Of a stretch of DNA of 64,000 nucleotides, positions 1 through 9,484 are shown in pieces. The notes under the pieces are model-generated. The model saw nothing but the letters and a program-made list of their open reading frames with translations. It was not told where the DNA came from and did not search any database. The stretch comes from Silene conica (taxonomy: Eukaryota; Streptophyta; Magnoliopsida; Caryophyllales; Caryophyllaceae). Each line of letters starts with the position of its first letter. Within the stretch, counting starts at the first letter, position 1. The position numbers and the translations under genes were made by a program. The stretch spans positions 17,072,952 through 17,136,951 of the forward strand of contig CM055311.2 in the NCBI GenBank assembly GCA_029255685.2. The letters are read 5' to 3'.

Positions 1-167
1 TCTTTGGGTCGTGGGTCACGACCTCGAACCTGAGCTAATGCTCCCGCATCACATACAACATGTGCGCCACAGTCAGTGGGGAGTGATTAGAGTGCTCCTA
101 GCCACCTATTGTCAATAACACACAACACATAAGGCATCCAACATACTCCGACATTTATAACATGTGA

Positions 168-170
<3 letters not shown>

Positions 171-223
<53 letters not shown>
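171..223. repeat. (AT)n microsatellite, left flank of a fold-back element
   Basis: Uninterrupted AT dinucleotides. With the second array at 611-701 it brackets the fold-back element, as expected if that element inserted into a longer TA tract. Confidence 0.95.
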
Positions 224-226
<3 letters not shown>

Positions 227-606
227 TTGAGATCCGGTGAGAACCACCTTACAATGAGAACTTTGTGAGAACTCCAACTTACGGACTTTTTTAAAAAAAA
301 TTAATAACATAATTGGATTCGGCATGACATTTTATAGCTAGAGAACATATTTTTTGGTCTAGAAAATAAATACTAGTGACGGAAATCAAAGTGAGATACG
401 TTTTATTTATTTGCATGCACCTACTATCTATGTTTTCGAATCTATCATTTTTCCGCCACTAGTATTTATTTTCTAGACCAAGAAATATGTTCTCTAGCCA
501 TAAAATTCCATGCCGAATCCAATTATGTCATTAATTTTTTAAAAAAAACTCTGTAAGGAAAAGTTCTCACCGGTTTTCATTGTAAGGTGGTTCTCACCGG
601 ATCTCA

Positions 607-607
<1 letters not shown>
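227..607. mobile_element. Fold-back MITE of about 380 bp inserted in a TA array
   Basis: The left end TTGAGATCCGGTGAGAACC (227-245) is matched in reverse complement by GGTTCTCACCGGATCTCAA (589-607). The pairing continues inward with few mismatches almost to the centre near 415, so the whole element can fold into one long hairpin. There is no ORF. The flanks are TA repeats, so a TA target duplication is possible but cannot be read. The class (Tc1/Mariner, MULE or other) is not assigned. Confidence 0.75.

Positions 608-610
<3 letters not shown>

Positions 611-701
<91 letters not shown>
611..701. repeat. (TA)n microsatellite, right flank of a fold-back element
   Basis: About 45 uninterrupted TA units directly after the fold-back element. 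Confidence 0.95.
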
Positions 702-703
<2 letters not shown>

Positions 704-750
704 ACGTCAATCTTTCTATCAACATGCATCACTTATGCAAAGGCTCTCAA

Positions 751-870
751 CTAACTTCGGAAACTATTTGAAATAAGAGCCGGTTTTCCTTCTGGTTGCC
801 CGGTCGGGGGGTCCTTCACTACAAACCATTTACGAAACCAGACTAAGAGTCGTCCAATGCCTTGGACGAA
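751..870 (+). repeat. Dispersed repeat, copy 1
   Basis: Contains AGAGCCGGTTTTCCTTC, CGGGGGGTCCTTC and a CCAGACTAAG-GTCGTCCAATG segment. The same order of blocks, with moderate divergence, recurs at 1498-1625. No coding potential is visible. It looks like an internal duplication within the LTR-like sequence. Confidence 0.6.
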
Positions 871-924
871 CAATACTAAGATAACCAAATATCATTCATT
901 CATATACACAAACTAACAACCACT

Positions 925-1100
925 TACATCAACAAGAGATAGGTCACCAAGTGACTCGACTCCAACAACTATAGGTCAACCAAGCGATTCTACAAACAAG
1001 AGATAGGTCAACAATTGACTCGACTCCACCAACAAAGAGATAAATCAACAATTGACTCGACTCTAACTAGATTGGTCAACAATTGACTCGACTAGGCTAC
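925..1100 (+). repeat. Minisatellite built on GGTCAACAATTGACTCGACT
   Basis: Four to five imperfect units carry a core of the type GGTCAACAATTGACTCGACT, often followed by CCAACAAC or CCACCAAC and AAGAGATA; spacing is about 40-45 bp. The core is itself palindromic around CAATTG. Confidence 0.7.
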
Positions 1101-1497
1101 TATGAGCAGGCCGACAATCGACTCGTCTATATACTACGACATTCCCAATCTCAGACTATACAACCCCCTGGTAGGACGACATCAAATGACTGTCCCGGTC
1201 TAAACCTGGCCAGACTCTCGGAGCGCAAACAGATTACGATCCCCGATTCGACAAGTGCACAAGGCACCCCCAAGACCCGAACTAGCTAGGAACGAGATAT
1301 GCCTGAAGGCGGGCAGACAATCTAAGACCTGACCGTGATGACCAAGTCACTACAACCAACCAGCTACACGATGCAATCAGGTGAGAATTCGAGTACTCTA
1401 GCAGCGCACAACAAGTTTACACAAATCACATAAATCTCAAAGATGTAATACAACTCAAACTCGAATGACAATCATTTCATATATATCATTCAACACT

Positions 1498-1625
1498 TAA
1501 CCGACTTCGAATACTAATTTGAGGCGAGAGCCGGTTTTCTTTCCGGTTACCCGGCCGGGGGGTCTTTCTCCTCAAATCCATTTCCGAACCAGACGTAAGT
1601 GTCGCCCAATTTCTTGGGACTTCAA
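1498..1625 (+). repeat. Dispersed repeat, copy 2
   Basis: Second copy of the block at 751-870: GAGAGCCGGTTTTCTTTCC, then CCGGCCGGGGGGTC, then CCAGACGTAAGTGTCGCCCA in the same order. Confidence 0.6.
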
Positions 1626-1707
1626 ACAAGCATACGAATCATACGGAAGAAGAATCAATCAAATCCGACATGCGAAACAAGAGTTACGAACAAAATAACT
1701 TGATCAG

Positions 1708-1942
1708 GGGCTCTCAGCCGGTCAGCCATAGGCTGCCGGTTGGCCGGCTGAGAGACTCAATCTCTCATGTGAAGAACGAAACAAAAACAACAAGATGGTC
1801 TCTCAGCCGGCCGCCCGGCCGCCGGTCCATCGGCTGGGGACTCCTTTTTACCCAATTCTTGCGACAACAACAACAAACAACAAACATCAAATGGGGCTCT
1901 CAGCCGGTCGACCGGCCGCCGGCCCCTGACCGGCTGGGAACC
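1708..1942 (+). repeat. Three GC-rich palindromic repeats (CTCTCAGCCGG...CCGGCTG)
   Basis: Copies start near 1708, 1797 and 1891, about 90 bp apart. Each opens with CTCTCAGCCGG and closes with an inverted counterpart such as CCGGCTGAGAG or CGGCTGGG, so each can form a strong hairpin in otherwise AT-rich DNA. The third copy contains GGTCGACCGG, recalling the GTCGAC modules of the element at 23-30 kb. Weak ORFs cross the repeats on both strands and are judged to be by-products. Confidence 0.7.
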
Positions 1943-2840
1943 CCTGTCCCAGAAATACGCATTTCGCCATTTTATACAACAATCAAACTTCATGGGATTG
2001 CTTCTATACTTTGCATACACTTCTAAAATCACAATAAACAACATATACAAGCATTCTTACTTCATCCTTTAATCATTTTTATGGATTAACATACACATTC
2101 ATAAGCACAATATAAACATCCATCTTTTTCACCCAAACATATTACCCATTATCAATACTCATCAAATCATGTGAGAAATATATAAACATCAAACCCTAGC
2201 ATGATTTTAACTAATTTACAGCACCACAACCACAATCCACATATCCTAAACATATTCCTATCAACAAAGCATACTAAAAATCATGTAAAGTGCTAATATT
2301 AGACAAAAGGCCGAGTTACTCATTATCGTCACCTTAAGAGAGCGATTCTTCACTTATAATCTTCTACAATGTACGAGTGCTTGTCCGGGTCGTCCGAGTC
2401 AACTCCTACAAACAACAAAAACGGATTATTATAAGATATTTTCGAGTTTACCCCAAACCAACCCCAAAATGAAAGTTGATGAAACAGAAATTGAAAGAGG
2501 TAGAAAAAACGGAAATGAAGAGATGAAAGCGTAGGCGAAAACCTTGCGTCAATCGGAGTTGAGATGAGTAAATGGATGATGTTTTTGTGAAGTGGAAAAG
2601 GGTGACAATGGAGGAAATAAAGTTACTGTATCTTATTTTGTGAGGGAAATGGTATCACGTTGGAAAGAAGGAGGATGGTGTCCTTTATATTTAACTTGAG
2701 TCGGGTTTCCAAAATATATGGGGCGGAAACCTTAAGAACGGAAACTACCAAGTAAACATGAAATCTTTAGATTAAACAAACTTAAGACGGAACTTAAAGA
2801 CATTTCTTAAAATAAAACTTACGAATTATAATTCAAATAT

Positions 2841-3216
2841 GAGTAAATTAGATTTTACTCCCTTTTAAATTCAAAATTTTTAAAATTACTCCCTTTTGAA
2901 ATTTTTTCTTAAAATAACTCCCTTAAGTTGCATTTTTTACTAAAATTGCTCCCAAACTCTACTTTTAGTGACTTATTTGGTCTATTTTTGAACATATTCC
3001 GTTTGTGGCTTACCCAATCTATACTTTGAAAGGTACAAATATGTAGAAAAATGTAAGGGGGTTTCAAAAATATAGGAAATAAATCAACTCAACTCGGTTT
3101 TTTGAAGCAATTTTAGGAAAAAAATGCTATTTAAGGGAGTAATTTTAGGAAAACTTTTCAAAAGGGAGTAATTTTAAAAATTTTGATTTCAAAAGGGAGT
3201 AAAATCTAATTTACTC
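2841..3216. mobile_element. Fold-back MITE of 376 bp
   Basis: The ends are GAGTAAATTAGATTTTACTC (2841-2860) and its exact reverse complement finishing at 3216. Pairing continues inward for about 100 bp through repeated ACTCCCTTTT / AAAAGGGAGT blocks. No ORF. Flanking AAATAT occurs on both sides (one base off on the right) and may be a target duplication. Confidence 0.65.
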
Positions 3217-3289
3217 AAAATATTATTAAATTCCAAAAACTACTCTATATTATTAAAACATACTTTTACAAAAAATACGGGATGTTACA

Positions 3290-4500
3290 CTGGGTACTCA
3301 ATAATCAATAATCAATTGGCCCCATTAAAATAATAATTCAATTGATCCAAAACTTGCACTTGCACTTGCACTTATGACCTACCTAAATAGACTTTTCTCT
3401 ATGAGTTTTAACCTAATACAATTCACAAAACGACATTGTCCACCATATAACTCCCTTATAAACGGCTTAAAGTTCCACTAAATTTTATTGGTACATCCTT
3501 TAAGAAGAATCCTGACTCCATAACCCCCACGTAAAGGCTCTAACCACCCCCACTCAATTTCACCTTTTTCCTCATTTCATCTATACGACGACACTAATGC
3601 AATCGATCAAAATACTTATGTATTTCCGTTGTTTTGACTTGAAATTTTTACATCTGGTGGCTAATTTTATTTAAGTCTACTTAATTTTGTAAGAGGTACT
3701 ATTTAAAATTTGTTTTTATGTCGTAATTTTTGTTTTTTAGTATATTTTTGCTCCTTTAAATTATTTTGGTTGTTATACTCTTTATTTTGGAGATTGGATA
3801 CTTTCATTAGATTGAAGCTATCCCTATTTTTTCCCAAGCAAATATTCTTATTTAATTTAATTTCTCTTTTTAAGTATTTTTTTCATTTTATATTGCATTT
3901 TTAATATTTAGATTTTTATATGAATGAGTTATTTGTAGTAATATTTTCCGTTTAAATAATCTCATATTAGATTATACTGTGTTTATGATTTTTGTAGTTT
4001 TATACTCCATATTAAATTTGTAGTTTTATGTTTTTTAGTCGTTGATTTTGTTAATATATTTATATAATGATAAAATTAACATTAAAAAATAGTAGTAGTA
4101 ATTTTAATAAAATTAAATAATGAGCAATTCACAAAAATCATAATTTCTATATAAGATTCATGTATCATATTGTTGATTGTATATATCGATTATTTGAATG
4201 AGAATTAAATGATGATGCTGAACATGGTGGGGCTATTGAAAATAAGAATAAAAAATTGTACTTTCAACCACAGAGCGACATGGCAGCTCTGTGGTTGTTG
4301 CTTTAATAAAGAAGATGGTGAAAGATCCTCGTAGGATTGCTTTGCAAAAATCAGATAGCATTCCTTAAAACAAGGTATTCGTTTCGATATTAAGATGAGT
4401 AAATGTAAAAAATAACATTGAGCCATGTAATTCTCATATCGTACAAATCTTTTACTTCTCCCATGTATTATTTTTTATGTTTTTGTCTTACCAAGCGCAA
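3290..4500. other. AT-rich intergenic DNA, no gene seen
   Basis: The only open frames are short, T-rich and of low complexity. No splice-consistent coding sequence, promoter or repeat with clear boundaries was found. Confidence 0.6.
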
Positions 4501-4505
4501 GGGTT

Positions 4506-5611
4506 ATGGTCGAGGGTCATACGAGCGGGGAGATTGGTCTGAATGGGAAGTTGGCTATCTTGTTCGGCATGGATGTAAAGGACGTGAGACCACCGTTTTA
4601 CAAAGGTGGTGGGCTGACGGTGAAGAAGTTGATAGAGCTTGTGGAGAAGGGGAACCAGCATGACTCGCTACGGGCTTACATGATGTTGTTGGTAGGATAG
4701 ACTTTGTTCACCGACAAGTCCAGTGATCGGGTTGTTGCTCGTATGTTGCCGTTGTTCGATGAGTTAGATGATATCGGTAGCTATGCTGGGGGGGGGGGGG
4801 CGACATTGGCGTACTTGTATCGACAGTTGGGATGGTTTCGCGTAGGGAGGCCGTTGGGGTTAACGGTTGCTTATCGTTGCTTTAAGCTTGGATATACGAG
4901 TACTTTCCCATGTTCAGGCCTCACTCGGGATATTATGTGGAGGGACGACCACTTGTCGAGGCTTGGTCACGGGTTCCTAGGTATAGGGGAGATGTTGGGT
5001 TATTGGAGCAACACATGCAGAGGTTGGACGGGCTCAGGGCGGAGCAGGTGACGTGGCTCCCTTATGGTGTTAGCCCACACAGGGCTTGCCGTAGTTCGCT
5101 CTACTCGGGCGTGATTAGGTTTCTGGGTATAGTGGAGTCGTACCAACCTGATAGGTGTCTCCGTCATTACGGATATGTTCAGGTTATCCCGAACCCTATG
5201 CGGTTCCCAGCTGTCGATGTTCGTCTGGCTAAGCCGACTATGTGTTACAAGCTGTCGTACGGTAATACTCCTGATTTGGAGTGGGGTTTGAGAGAGGCGC
5301 AGGTTGCGTTAAGACAACGGTTTTACCGCTATTTGATGTCGTTTCAGTGTGATATGGGTTGGTATAGCAAGGTTTCTTACCCATACTTCTACCCCCTGCA
5401 CGCCGTGTTCAGATGCGCTCACTCCCTTTCATCGAAGAGCCAGAGGTTGCCCGAGCTGTTAGTCGTCATTTCTCAGATTTATAGTCTGCCTACCACCGAG
5501 CGAAAGTGGCAGTATATGGGGCACTTGGTGGACCACATGGAGTGGTTCTTCAGACCCAAGGATGACGTTGAGGATGCTGCTGCTGATGATGATGATGATC
5601 AGACCCCGTAG
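4506..5611 (+). pseudogene. Plant mobile domain (PMD) protein pseudogene
   Basis: Three overlapping reading frames together give a plant mobile domain protein. The N-terminal part (4506-4870) carries LPLFDELDDIGSYA and ATLAYLYRQLG; the C-terminal part (4889-5611) carries EYFPMFRPHSGYYVEGRP and CLRHYGYVQVIP, all hallmarks of the PMD family, and ends in an Asp-rich tail. A TAG at 4698-4700 and a frameshift between about 4840 and 4889 break it; a run of 13 G at 4788-4800 lies where the family normally has a Trp. PMD proteins are often carried by MULE transposons, and a MULE transposase follows on the opposite strand. What it did for the element is not known. Confidence 0.75.
4788..4800 (+). repeat. 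G13 homopolymer inside the PMD pseudogene
   Basis: Thirteen consecutive G in the codons following GSYA. The frame before and after it agrees, so net slippage was a multiple of three or nil; a read error is also possible. Confidence 0.9.
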
Positions 5612-5858
5612 TTTTTTGTATTGTTATGTATGGACTTTTGTAGTTGTGTTTTGTATGAATATTTTAATCTTTTTTAGTAACTCGTAGTTTTTTTAATTGA
5701 AATAGATTTTTATTAATAGTAACTTGATTAAAATACATAAAACACAGCTCTAACACTTAATTAAAACATAGTTTAGATCGGAAATTAATTAATATACATA
5801 AAACATATCTTCGCTCGGAAATTGCATAAAGCGTACTTAAAACATAGTTTAACGGAAC

Positions 5859-6338
5859 TTAATTATCTTCGAATGATGAAGATGAAGATTCCAGATCTCC
5901 TGCATAATCTCGAGCTTCAATTTCTTCAGCTTGGCTAGCCACATATCGATCATATAACTCAATTATGAGGAGTTTGACATTTCCTAGGTTGAACACTCTA
6001 CCGGCACATAAATCTGATAGTGTTGCGCAAACTATCACGGTTAGTATACGCTTAATATAGACAAGAAAATCATTGTTTAACCTGCGAAACTCCCACATCT
6101 TCTCAGTTAGTGTTTCATCAGAAACAACCTCGTCGGTAACAGCTGGAGTGAATCCGGGGTGGGGATGTCCGACTAAGATGATACAAAGGCTGCCAATTGG
6201 AGGATTTTCTAGCAAGTCCCATACAGTGGCACTTAGAACGACTAGTTCAAGGCGAGACACAAGCACTGGTAACTCCGTAGCGATATGATCGATCCTTAGT
6301 TGATAAGCTCTGACTTTCTGAGTGTTTGTGAGAACCAT
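5859..6338 (-). CDS. Orphan 159-aa protein, homologous to the spliced gene at 49 kb
   Basis: A single open frame from an ATG at 6338 to a stop at 5859, with no lesions although the genes on both sides are broken. The protein is mostly helical with no recognised domain. It aligns almost gap-free with the 154-aa product of 48976-49522: shared VR at 9-10, ID at 16-17, RL at 29-30, Trp 40, DE at 69-70 (70-71 in the other), an E-T-x3-K block, LC at 110-111 (111-112) and a Tyr-rich E-x-Y segment near 127-135. The C-terminus is a Ser/Asp/Glu-rich tail. It lies tail-to-tail with the PMD pseudogene and in the same direction as the MULE transposase, so it may be an accessory gene of that element. Function unknown. 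Confidence 0.6.
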   Translation of the reverse strand: MVLTNTQKVRAYQLRIDHIATELPVLVSRLELVVLSATVWDLLENPPIGSLCIILVGHPHPGFTPAVTDEVVSDETLTEKMWEFRRLNNDFLVYIKRILTVIVCATLSDLCAGRVFNLGNVKLLIIELYDRYVASQAEEIEARDYAGDLESSSSSFEDN

Positions 6339-6427
6339 CTTAATATTTTTGAGTTTTAGTAGTGAACAAGGTGTGTTGTTACGATTACAATGAACATAAA
6401 AACGACTAATTATTAGAAGTTAGATGA

Positions 6428-6556
6428 TAACGGTAACATTTTAAAAGTTAACGGTTACATTTTTAAATTCAAACGGTAACATTTTTAAATTGAAACGGTA
6501 ACATTTTAAATTAAAACTATTAGATTTTAATATTACAACGGTAACATTTTAAATCA
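6428..6556. repeat. Short tandem repeat AACGGTAACATTTTTAAATT
   Basis: Five units of about 20-25 bp with core AACGGTAACATTTT, in the gap between the orphan gene start and the end of the OTU part. The fifth unit is separated by an AT-rich spacer. Confidence 0.8.
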
Positions 6557-7290
6557 ATCTCGAAATACATTATCAAAGCCTAATTTCTTTGCAACTTCTA
6601 GATCTGGCGTGGGAGGTTGTCTTCGTCGACGAACTCGAGGTGTTGTTCCCATTAACGTATGCCATTTCTCGATGTTTGAGTTGTACAAATCATCATAGTG
6701 TGCTAACGCAGGGTCTCTTACCGATTCCCAACAAGGTTCGATCGGTGGCATTGGTGCTTCTCTCGGTGGGACACTACAATGATATCTCATCCAATGGAAA
6801 TGGTAGTTTAAGATCCACAAAACACCGTGTTATGGCCTCGACTGTTGACCTGTGGGCCTTACGGGTAAGTATGTATGACATTGCCAAAAACGGCCTTCTT
6901 TACTCTCCCACTGGCCGACTAAACAGATAGTCCAGTTAAACAACGATGCAAAGACGGTCAAATATTCCGAGGACATCCAATGATGAGTCTCACAACCTCC
7001 GCTGCTGGTAAACTCGATAGCTCTCAATGTATGCTAGTATCTGCTCAAACGTGGAAGTGTAACACAACACTCATAAAAAAATTATCTTGTAGATATCGTA
7101 TACTAGAATCTCTCTAAGACACCACTCTCTCATGACTAAGTGGTCGTCTTCCCGACCCCGGGCAGCATGCGATATTACCCGATAACCACAATGACCATCA
7201 TCACCCACATCTACCCAACCATCAAAGAACTCCCATAATGCTTTGGGGACCCCAAATTTTTTACTCCAACTGGGCAAAGGCCCCTAGTGT
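6554..7290 (-). pseudogene. OTU-type cysteine protease part of a MULE protein (broken)
   Basis: Three short minus-strand frames match the end of plant MULE proteins that carry an ovarian-tumour (OTU) protease. The block near 7150-7250 reads GWVDVGDDGHCGYRVIS, the OTU active-site region with the D-G-x-C motif; next comes an HHWMSSEYLTVFASLFN block (about 6900-7000), then a tail with RVRRRRQPPTPD (about 6570-6620). OTU proteases cleave ubiquitin-type chains; in transposon proteins the role is unclear. Frame changes near 7270, 7070 and 6830 and stops in the 7280-7510 linker make it inactive. It continues the transposase upstream. Confidence 0.65.
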
Positions 7291-7506
7291 AGCCGGTCTC
7301 CAATGCTGCACCAATAGGTCCTTCAGCATAATCACCCACCGTACTTTGAACACATGTTGTCGCAGGGGTAAAAACTTTCTTGCCCTTCCTCTTTGCATGC
7401 TCAAATATACGGACTTGTTCCGAGTAGTAGTTACCCTTGGTCTCCCTTTGGGGTTTTCTCTAACATGAGGTGGACAAATATCCTCGTCTTCCGGATGGAG
7501 ACCATC

Positions 7507-9250
7507 TCACAATTTCTCAATGATTATCCGTCTCTTTGCCGGGTCACTACCTCTAGCTTCCGCTATAAGCGCCTCCAACTCATCAGCATCGCTCTTGTGC
7601 ATTTGTTGGGGAGTCTCGTACTCCAAAGTCTTCCAAAACGAGTGCACGTCGCCAAGATGGACCCTCTTACCTATTCTTTGCAATTGGATCAAAATGCGAG
7701 CACAAGGTAACCCATGAGTAAGCCGTAGCACACATCCACAGTGTTCTTCCAACCCGTTCCCGAGCTCAATCCCTCTCTTAATCTCAGCTTCCATGATCTC
7801 AATGGCTTTGGTAAACACATGTCCTCGCAATAAGGAAAATACCTGATCCGCACTTCGAGGCTTACTCCTCGATACTTTTAACTCATGTCTAATATTGGAG
7901 TGTTGAGCTTCAAGCATGGAGTGAATACGAGCCCACATAGTATCAATGTTTAAGTTATGACTCTTCAACCAAGACTTCAAAAGGGAATGAGAGGACTCTA
8001 CCCAGGAAGTGGCCGTGTTACCGAGGTGGAAGTACTGGTTTGTATATAAAGCAACAAACTTTTTCCTGTATTTACCCCATGTTCCGATGACATAACCAGC
8101 CACCACTTCCCAATTTGCACAAAAAGAATCTCATGCACTCCTAAACTCCTCAACGGTGGATGCATTGATCAAGCGGTACCAACCGCTTTCTTTACTGTGC
8201 ATGATCATATCTTTGTACCAAATCAAATTCTTTGAAGAAAGTGCTTCTTTCTCCACAGCGCGGTTCAAATGCCAACGACACAAAAGGTGAGGAGTGTTCG
8301 GATAAAGGGATTCAATAGCGCCGATCAAACCCAACTCCCGATCAGTGACAAAGGTAGATATAGATGAACCCGTACAGCTAAGTAGCTCCTCTAATCTCCC
8401 CAAAATCCACCCATAATCGGCTTCACTTTCTGATGGAAGGAGCACAATGGCAATTAAGAAGGAGGAACCACAAAGTGTTACGCCAACAACCTCGACAAGA
8501 GCAATCTTGTAAACGTTGGTCTTGTATGTAGAGTCAATAAGAGCCATATGTGGGTAAGCACGAAAGAGTTTTATGGCTTCTGGATGAGACATAAACATAT
8601 GACTTAGCTCCTTTGAATCGGAATCTGATTTGTGCCACTCCACATATTGAGCAGCAACTGCTAGAGCCAACAGTTGTTGAGCGGGATTCCGCGTTCCCCT
8701 CATTTCACGCCGAACCTTGTTTGCCTCGCTATAAATTTGTCCGCTTGTAGGTTGGGGTTTATCCGGGGTTCTTTGATGAAGACCGTTTTTGATGTCTCTC
8801 GGCGGAATCGATGCCCGAACTTGTTGCCTCACGAAATCTTTCTCTTCGGCATCCAAACCAGCATAATGTCTATCACCATATTTGTACTTTGTTACTTTGT
8901 GGTTGTGATATCCACCCTTCTCCGAAGTCAGAATGTTCCAAATAACCAACTTCTTCCCATTTATATCATTAAAGTATTCCTGCACGGCTCGAACCCGTAA
9001 CAAACAATCGCACTTAGCTGTCCCTCTCTTCTTAGGCTTCTCGAGTTTCTCGGGATCGATCTTCTTTCTGGTTCGGCCGTACCTTGAAACACGAAAGTAT
9101 GACCCGAGCAACTCCGGTTGTTTACGATTTGGCCCTATTTGTTGCTTTTACCGAGGCAAACCCGTTATCAAATGCTATTTTCTGAGCCCAGTCAAACACC
9201 TCATCCCGAATCTCAAAACATGTATCCGACTCAAATAGGCGGTTGTAATT
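7507..9250 (-). pseudogene. MULE transposase with FAR1-like N-terminus (broken)
   Basis: The N-terminal part (about 9250-8750) has the FAR1-like pattern YFRVSRYGRTRK and a C/H-containing region (CDCLLRV ... GYHNHK). The transposase core follows with DSTYKTN (first catalytic Asp), TDRELGL (second Asp), LLCRWHLNRAVEK, and, past the break, WVESSHSLLKSWL (likely the catalytic Glu). A SWIM-type CGCVLRLTHGLPCAR block lies near 7690-7740. An in-frame TGA at 8131-8133 replaces what is normally a Trp; the frame stays open after it to 7507. A frame break near 9110 separates the first ~45 residues. This is a Mutator superfamily transposase; with the OTU part it belongs to the plant OTU-containing MULE type. 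Non-functional as it stands. Confidence 0.85.
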
Positions 9251-9379
9251 AACACCATTTACCCAAACTCCTCAAACAAATCTTGTTAACACGCAAAATT
9301 AATAACGATTAGCTTATAAAATATAAAAAAGACCTAAATTTAGGTTAAAAACTAAATAAAAAGACGGAAAACCAATTTA

Positions 9380-9484
9380 AAAGTCTGATCCATGGAGGGA
9401 CTTTGAAATTTCACGTCCCAGCCAACAGGGGACGTGAAAAATGGACATCCAAGCCAATAAGGGACATGAATAGTACACGTCCCT
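9380..9484. repeat. CACGTCC/GGGGACGTG minisatellite, left part
   Basis: Units alternate CACGTCC or ACATCC with a CCA spacer and GGGACGTG or GGGACATG. The array resumes at 12417 on the other side of a solo LTR, so the two parts were once one array. Confidence 0.75.

Larger units (their letters stand above)
1..3289. mobile_element. Partial LTR-like sequence of a Ty3/Gypsy element, left end outside the window
   Basis: The stretch ends in ATACGGGATGTTACA at 3275-3289, almost the same ending as the solo LTR that closes at 12416 (ATACGGGGTATTACA). Long plant Gypsy LTRs that start TGTAACACC and end with TTACA are common, so I infer the tail of an LTR whose start lies before base 1. It holds no convincing gene; its ORFs are short and run through repeats. 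Two fold-back elements, two TA arrays and several local repeats sit inside it. It could instead be unrelated repeat debris with a matching end. Confidence 0.35.

Noticed and set aside
3710..3904. Small Phe/Leu-rich ORF
   Set aside because: T-rich low complexity in AT-rich DNA, no support from context.
6073..6288. Plus-strand ORF opposite the orphan gene
   Set aside because: Shadow frame; the minus-strand product is the one conserved in the 49-kb homologue.
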